Positions 57,543 through 64,000 of a stretch of DNA of 64,000 nt are shown here, piece by piece. Both the position numbers and the translations under genes were made by a program. The notes beneath the pieces are model-generated. The model saw nothing but the letters and a program-made list of their open reading frames with translations. It made no database searches and was not told the origin of the DNA. The DNA is from Pomphorhynchus laevis. Its lineage: Eukaryota; Acanthocephala; Palaeacanthocephala; Echinorhynchida; Pomphorhynchidae. The stretch covers positions 186,001-250,000 of the forward strand of contig WNNJ02001809.1 in the NCBI GenBank assembly GCA_012934845.2, in the 5' to 3' direction. Each line of letters opens with the position of its first letter. The first letter of the stretch is position 1.

Positions 57543-58552
57543 TTGATTGGATTAGAGAATTTCTTCGTGATCGTTGCTTTCGAGTACTTGTTGATTGGTC
57601 ATTGTCTGTGTCTAGAGAATGTCATATTGGAGTACCTCAAGGTTCAGTTTTGGGTCCGCTTTTATTCAGCATTTATGTTAACGATTTGCCTGGGTGCATT
57701 CGCTCTCGATCATGTTTGTATGCAGATGACTTAAAAATATGGCGGCCCATTCATTCATGTGAGGATGTTGATAATTTGCAAACTGACATAGATAATGTGG
57801 AGTTGTGGGCGGCGTCTAACAAGCTTGTGATAAATGTTTCGAAATGCAAACACATGCGTATTATTAGTAATGCTCGCAAGCAACTAACATCAGCTTGTTA
57901 CACATATAAGGGCTGTATTGTGGAAAGTGTCGATAGTTACAAAGATTTAGGAGTATGGGTTACCTCTAATTTATCAACTAAAAAGCACACTGATCAAGCT
58001 TGTGCCAACTCCAATAAAATGATAGGTATGATTCGACGCGCGTTTGTTCGCGTTAATCCGACTGCTCTTCGGCCTCTGATTTTAGCACATGTATTAAGTA
58101 GACTTTTATATGCAGCTCCGGTTGTATACCCACGTACTGTGCATGAACATAAGAAATCAAAGAGGGTACTTCGCAGGGCAACAAAGCTAGCACCAACGTT
58201 AGCGTCGCTGCCTTATGAAGACAGACTGAGATCATTAGGACTTGAGACCGTCACATGGACCCGTCGGTACATGGATATGTGCCTTGTTTGGAATTTGTTC
58301 CAACGTCCTCATCAGCCTCTTCGGAGTAGGGTTCAACTACGTGGTTCAAATGTTCTTCGCGGTCATTCTTTAACTATTCGAAGAAACAGAGTACAGAAAT
58401 TGGGCGCGATGCAATTTGATAGAAGAATTGTTGAGCTTTGGAACAACCTTGATGCAGACACCGTTGGATGCAGTTCACTTAATACTTTTAAAAGAAGACT
58501 ACGAATGGATCAAGCAATGTTTCGTGTTGCATTTCCTTATTTTAATAACTAA
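57543..58552 (+). pseudogene. CR1 ORF2, second half of RT and C-terminus (frame-shifted continuation)
   Basis: In the +2 frame relative to the first half: VDWIREFLRDRCFRVLVDW, then GVPQGSVLGPLLFSIYVNDL (motif B), CLYADDLKIWRPI (motif C, YADD), LVINVSKCKHMRI (motif D), YKDLGVWV (motif E), SRLLYAAPVVYPRTVHEH and the C-terminal RGHSLTIRRNRVQ and VELWNNLDADTV blocks of CR1 proteins. The ATG at 57602 is internal and not a true start. With the upstream half this covers all RT motifs. Confidence 0.85.
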
Positions 58553-58650
58553 TAAATTTATTTACAAACTTATTGTGAGCCAGCTATTTGAGCTAATGCT
58601 CGTATGTTGTTGAATGTATAATAATAATAATTAGTGTTTAATTAACTTAC

Positions 58651-61600
58651 CGTCAATAAAAACAAAGTATGAATTAATATTTGAATATGTCTAACGATTT
58701 ATTACATATGTGTATCACGACAAGTTTTAGCGAATGATTTATATTCAAAGTAAGAAATTTAGTCATAATATGTAATTGATATTATGTTCTATACTTGTAC
58801 AAGGTGAATTAAAAGTTCATACATAATCACTCACCTAGTGAATGTTGCACTTGTATTCCCATGGAATATTGAAAGCTTCATCTTGAATATATTGGCCTTC
58901 TGTTAAATCTGTTTTTATATGTGGTAGTTGTTATCCTTCTTTGGCAATTAGCAGAACACAGTAGCCATTCGATTAAAATCCATCATTTCACAAATTCCTA
59001 GAAGTAATCGAACAATCATTAACCATCTAAATGATTATAATCTATGTTTTCTTCGCGACATTCGTTATATTTACAGTTTAAAAAACTGGTAAACTACGAT
59101 ATGAGTGTATTTACTGACAGATATAGTATCTCTACTGTGCGAATATTGTTAAATACCAACAATGTATGTAGAAGGAGGGGAACTTGTACCCTAAATTGAA
59201 TTTAAAGAAATATATCATTTAAAAATTTGAAAATAATTTTGTTTCATTTACCTTTCAGCAGATAATTTTTACTTTCCAATATTGTTTTCTACGGTATCTA
59301 TTCAAATTGTGTTTGATGGTATGTCCACTTCGAGTTTATTCTATACTATTTTTAACGAAATATTTTTACAAAGTTATTAAATTTTTTTGAAATTATTTTA
59401 GAAACGCTTATAATCTGTAATTCCTTGAATATATCTATAATGGTCAAGTCGATGGTTTTATCGCTATAGCGTGGATCGATTTTATGTAAAAATGGTTAGA
59501 TATTGTTTTTCTGTTGTTCAGTGTTATGATAATTTCAGAAATTTATTTTTTTTAATTATGAATTCTTTACTCTTCATTTATAATTTATAAATTGATATTT
59601 TACTTTATTGCCAATTAAAATAAATTTTTTGAATTAATTTAATTTATAAATTCTAATTATTACGAAATTATTAGTTTTTAAGTCTAAATCACCAGATGGT
59701 TAGATTATTGAAAGTTATTTGAACTTCTATTACAATTTAAACAAAGACTATAATACAAGAACAATTATACAACTTATGTATTTATTATATTTAAACAAAC
59801 AAATTGTATAATTGACTTTACTGAATTAATAAGTATTCGAAAATAACTGTTATGTTTGCTGAGGTTATCGATTGCTTAATGTACCTGATAATTTAGTCAG
59901 TTTTTAGCTTTAAAATATAGACTTAACGCTGTTTTTCTGGTTGGAATTCCTGATGATTACAGTTGTCGAAAAATCGGACTAATAATTTTTTGTTAAAAAA
60001 ATCGACGTATTGGTTTCCCCTTTACTTTAAAAAATACTTTAAGCAAAGAAAAGGCACTAAGCAATTTAAATCCTTAAAGCGCTTGGCAAAGGCTTCGCAA
60101 TTTAAATCCGTTAAAAGTTTAACAAAGGCTTCACAAAATGTACATCTAAGTTATGTTAGTATCAAATCCTATTTTAATTGATCCAATCTGATATAAATTC
60201 AGACAGATTATAATATATAGTGATTAATGTACAGAGTTAACGTATAATTTAACGTTAATGTAATTTATACCTATTTTCTGATAGAATTACATTCGTCTGT
60301 CAACTTATTCCAGTTTTAAAGGACATTTACCCAAACTAGAACAGTAATAATTTGACGTTTCGCCCAATCTCAGCTACCCTTTTCATAAAAATATAAAAAA
60401 TTACCTTTCTTGATGCATGTATCGTCTGTAACATCAAATAAGAGTCTTATCATAATCAAATAAGAGGTTTACGATAATCCGTATAAGCAAAAATTGTGAA
60501 ACGGGTCATTTCTATTATAGATGTATGATATTTACGCAGAGACAACCTTCGTTTTTCTAAGCATCAAGAACAATGATTCATTTTTCTTTAATGCAAATAT
60601 CTTTATTACATGTTTTGAAATGCAAGTTATCTATATATACTTTTTATCCGACAGAGATCAGTTGTTCCCAAAGTTGGTATTAGTACGGCAATTACGTTTT
60701 TACGTGAAATAAATAGTCACTGAGGGTCGGAGTTCAAATCTTTGATTGAATGGTACATTTATTATATATTTGTTAAGTGTGTATTTAAATATATTTTAAA
60801 TTTGGAGATGCATTTTGATTTCAAGCGTATTATGCTTATATGACATTATGTATCTTGGATGTCATCTTCTTTATACCAAAGTATTGACACTATTAGATTC
60901 CTCGAATTATACAGATATCACTTTTTAAGCGATAAGAAATATGTATCACTTAATGGAAGACAAGAATTTCAGACATGATTAAGCGTTGGGATTATCAACT
61001 TTTTAAGACACGGTCAAGTTGATAAAAAGTTTTCACTGCATACTTTACGCAAACAATACTTTGCTTCCATAATTGTAAATCTTTCAATAAAATCACTTAC
61101 CGCGATATCTTTATCCACTCTTCTTTTTATTTGGTTGATGTACGAATTATGTAGCAATCTAGAAGACAACGATTTATTCAGTTTTAAATTACTTTGCTAA
61201 GCGACATTTAAAGGAATTAAGTGAAAACTACTTAATTTGTTCCTGGAGCAATGTCTTTTCACAGAAGAAACAACTTTCTCATGTCTAAACTTTCGGCCTT
61301 GATAATTTTATCCCAATTCCGTCAGGCTATGATACAAGCCCGTCCATTGAATTGCTTGGGTTGATTTCTTATCAAACGCGCAAATAAAACTAAACATACA
61401 TCTGCAGACATATCTTTTGGTAATTTGCTTTTAAATTAGCTTAAAACATCCTGTTGGTGAATTAAGCGACATTAACGTAGAATTGATGATGCACATCTTG
61501 TTATGTGTGTGTGATACGCGTTCGCTAATCGGTTGCAATAATTTGCTAAACGGCACTCTTCAACGAGTGGAAGCGTTCCACACATTCCCTCCAAAGGTGA

Positions 61601-63157
61601 AAACACTGATCGTCAATTAGTGTCATTAAAAGCTGAATACAAAAATAACGGATTTAGCAACACAACTTTCACATGCTCAAAGTAAGCAAAAGGCATTCAA
61701 TAAGTTGTCTTGGTCAGACAAGTGCAAAACAGTCTTGATTTTATGAACAGCTTGAGAATGGCAACCGACAATCAAGGTAAAATGCACAATGATGACATAC
61801 ACGTTAATTTTTTATCATTAATTATCGAAAAATGTAAATGCGGTGTGTTCTGGTTTCATTAGAATATAAAATCTCATATACCTGGAGACTGATTGACCAA
61901 ATCAGCGGCAGTCTTGGATATAAGTCGGTGTTTAGTAATTCATCGGAAATTGCTAATACGGGCGATATGGATTTGCATATCAGTGGTCTTGGATTGTAAA
62001 ACAGCATATGGATTTGTAGTCAAGGTGAATGCATATCATTGTTCTTGGATTGCTCAAAAACGTTGTACTTTGATAGTAAACTTCACTGATGTGTTTGTTC
62101 CTGGAATATTTGTTCCTGGAACAATGTCGTTTCACAGAAGAAACGACATTATTGTCAACAATAGTTGAAGGGTTTTTCGGAACTAGAATAATTTGGGATA
62201 TACGTGGACTCAACCTAAAAAAACATTGTAATTGTCAGATATGATGTAGTTGTTGGGGGTAGCTTTGCATGTTCATGAAAACGATCGACTCGTTTGAAAG
62301 ATGAAATCCGCCACTTTAGAGACGAGGATTCCCTGGTACTTAATTTTGATGTTTTATCGGAGTCTAATCTCATTTAGATAATGATAACTTCTGTTCATTA
62401 CAATTAATTTTGTGTTGATTGCTCATTCAAATCCTAATTAGTTTGATGATATAAATGCATTCTTCTTGATCAGCGTAATCAGTCGTATAAATTATTATTT
62501 ATAATAACTTATATTTTTTCTATTTCGATAAGTTTTATATAAAACTTAAATTAGCTTTTAATTAATCAATATTTAATAAAAATTAAATTCTGGTTTCAAA
62601 AATTCAATCTAGTCTCACACATAATTACTTATAAAGTTGTATCTTATCAGAATTAATCCTAATTTTATCTAATTATTTAGGATTCATTTTTTTTATCATT
62701 TTCTATAATGCAAATTAGAATAACTTTTCAAAATTTAATATTTTCAAAAGTATATCGCTTTAATCAATAATAAGTTCATTATGAGCTAATTAATTATCTC
62801 TTATGATTGAGTTATGACAATAATGAATAGCTCACTTCTAGACTGAATTAACTCATTACCGTTTCACATATTTAATTACTTGAAACGTTATTTGTAAACT
62901 GAACAAATGCTTGAAATCGATTTTGTGTTTTTATTATTTACTAAATGCTTGTGAACGAAATAAATTTTACGTTTTACAAAACTGTATTTTAAATTATTAT
63001 CGTTTTATTTGCAGTTATTCATAATCTAATCCTATTTTGGATTCTGATTGCTAATTCAAATAATCTATAGATTGTAGTATTTTGAACAAAAATAACTTCA
63101 TTTAGCCAATGGCCTGATTATTGCCTATATTACTAAAAGTTGACTTTTGTTTAGCAG
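58651..63157. other. Long stretch without a recognised gene
   Basis: AT-rich, probably intergenic or upstream intron/UTR of the BET gene. A small repeated block, TTGTTCCTGGAACAATGTC followed by TTTCACAGAAGAAAC, occurs at 61236-61275 and 62112-62150. A short lysine-rich frame at 59963-60181 consists of two near-repeats (KGTKQFKSLKRLAKASQ and FKSVKSLTKASQN) and shows no domain. Confidence 0.4.
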
Positions 63158-63424
63158 GGCAAACACATGATAGAAACGAACAATCGTGCGACTGTCGATG
63201 CCGCGGAAGAATCTGCAAGTAGTAACCTAAGCAGAAAATCTGCTACCACAGGCAATCACCATCATCATAGCGGTAATCATACCAGTGGCATTTTCAGCAA
63301 AAGGTTAGCCCTGCCGACTACTGATAATTTGCGTCTAATGAAAGAAGCAGTAGTGGCCTTGTGGAAGCACAGCTATAGCTGGCCGTTTCACAAACCTGTT
63401 GATGCCCGCGTACTTAAAATACCT
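63158..63424 (+). CDS. BET-family bromodomain protein, first coding exon
   Basis: The acceptor TTTAGCAG (63150-63157) opens the exon, and the ATG is at 63167. The protein starts with an acidic/Ser-rich leader, a His4 run (residues 31-34), then enters bromodomain 1: LPTTDNLRLMKEAVVALWKH and SYSWPFHKPVDARVLKIP, where the WPF shelf is at residues 72-74. BRD2/3/4, fs(1)h and related proteins read VLKTLWKH...WPF..PVDA.KL.LP at this place, so the family call is firm. BET proteins bind acetylated histones and promote transcription elongation. The exon ends at a GTAAGT donor at 63425, just before the expected PDY. The rest of bromodomain 1, bromodomain 2 and the ET domain must lie beyond the window. 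Confidence 0.9.
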
Positions 63425-64000
63425 GTAAGTTTTAAAAATGGCCTTTGCAGAACTTTTTAATTTGAAATTAAGAAATAAAAAGGTTTAACCCCTTTAAATT
63501 ATTTTATTATGTCTTATTCTTAACAAAACTGTAAATGTGTTTTAAATTTTAGTTAATAATGTTTGAGAATAAAAAAAAACTAAAAAATTCTAAATGTTAA
63601 AACTTTGGAATTTCCGCTCAATGCATAATCATAATCAATAATTAAATAGTGAAATTAACCAAACCTAAAATATACGCAATGCTAGAAGAAACTTAAAATG
63701 TCTCGACAATAAAATGAAAGTAATTACAAAAAAGCTTAAAGTTGTGCCAACAGTATTTCGTGATCTGGCTTATTCCCTTCAATAAGAAAATAAGCCAGAT
63801 CACGTTTCTCATTTTTTTCCTTTTTTTACATAGTTATCACTCTAAAAATATACAAAACATGTTTATCTGTTTTGTTTCATCTTCTTTTTTATTTAATCCT
63901 TTAAATAACTCCAAAAATTAGTTAATTTATCGTTTTTCTTAGTTATTTTTATTTTTTATTGATCATTTTATCTTATGTGCCTTTTTTATGTTATTTACGA
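63425..64000 (+). other. BET gene intron with a perfect hairpin
   Basis: No further exon is seen. CGTGATCTGGCTTATT at 63759-63774 and its inverse at 63789-63804 form a perfect 16-bp stem with a 14-nt loop. Confidence 0.75.

Larger units (their letters stand above)
54060..58650 (+). mobile_element. CR1-type LINE, close to full length
   Basis: ORF1 (54124-55677) and ORF2 (55599 to 58552) overlap by 79 bp in different frames. The 3' end has a short UTR and an ATAATAATAA-type tail near 58620. I can see one frame break in ORF2 (about 57522-57540), where a single missing base would explain the change of frame. No target-site duplication was fixed. It is the youngest-looking large LINE in the window. 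Confidence 0.88.

Noticed and set aside
59963-60181. Small basic protein
   Set aside because: It consists of two short near-repeats in AT-rich DNA and shows no recognisable family.
60715-60760. tRNA gene suggested by a TTCAAATC box
   Set aside because: No A box, acceptor stem or cloverleaf could be formed around it.

Overview
The window is AT-rich invertebrate nuclear DNA. Three spliced gene models with small GT-AG introns (mostly 43 to 59 nt, also 84 and 165), a BET-bromodomain exon at the right edge and many kinds of retroelement point to an animal genome. I cannot name the lineage. The GC-richer patches are almost all retrotransposon bodies.

Layout. 1-219 is one half of a nearly perfect inverted repeat whose partner lies at 44929-45147. 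4482-9300 holds the 3' end of an unidentified gene, a cluster of fold-back MITEs, a tandem Penelope-like (PLE) remnant and a putative SAM-dependent methyltransferase gene. 11061-16880 holds a PLE GIY-YIG fragment, a spliced host gene on the minus strand whose intron carries a TA microsatellite and a hairpin-rich 67-bp array, a LINE ORF1 scrap and a PLE reverse transcriptase (RT). 16994-20312 is a minus-strand LINE with a PHD-like finger, a YLDD RT and a restriction-like endonuclease (RLE). 22740-23880 is another LINE ORF1 plus endonuclease remnant.

24817-52338 is a retrotransposon graveyard. Five minus-strand copies of one L2-like LINE family (A to E) are mixed with a decayed CR1-like LINE, a second RLE-type fragment, a 5'-truncated LINE with a 12-bp target duplication, long fold-back elements and a TTAA-flanked MITE compound. 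Copy D runs at its 5' side into an 826-bp array of a 16-bp repeat, and the whole block is bracketed by about 50-bp inverted repeats (46082-51150).

54060-58650 is the best-preserved autonomous element: a CR1-type LINE with ORF1 (degenerate PHD-like zinc finger plus RRM-like tail) overlapping ORF2 (endonuclease plus RT), with one frameshift visible in ORF2. 58650-63157 shows no recognisable gene. At 63158 the first coding exon of a BET bromodomain gene begins and leaves the window in its first intron.

Nothing here is a proven new system. The best leads are the inverted repeats 45 kb apart, the minisatellite-headed LINE inside inverted repeats, a conserved RNA-like fold behind PLE reverse transcriptases, and host exons with tiny introns that simple ORF calling misses.
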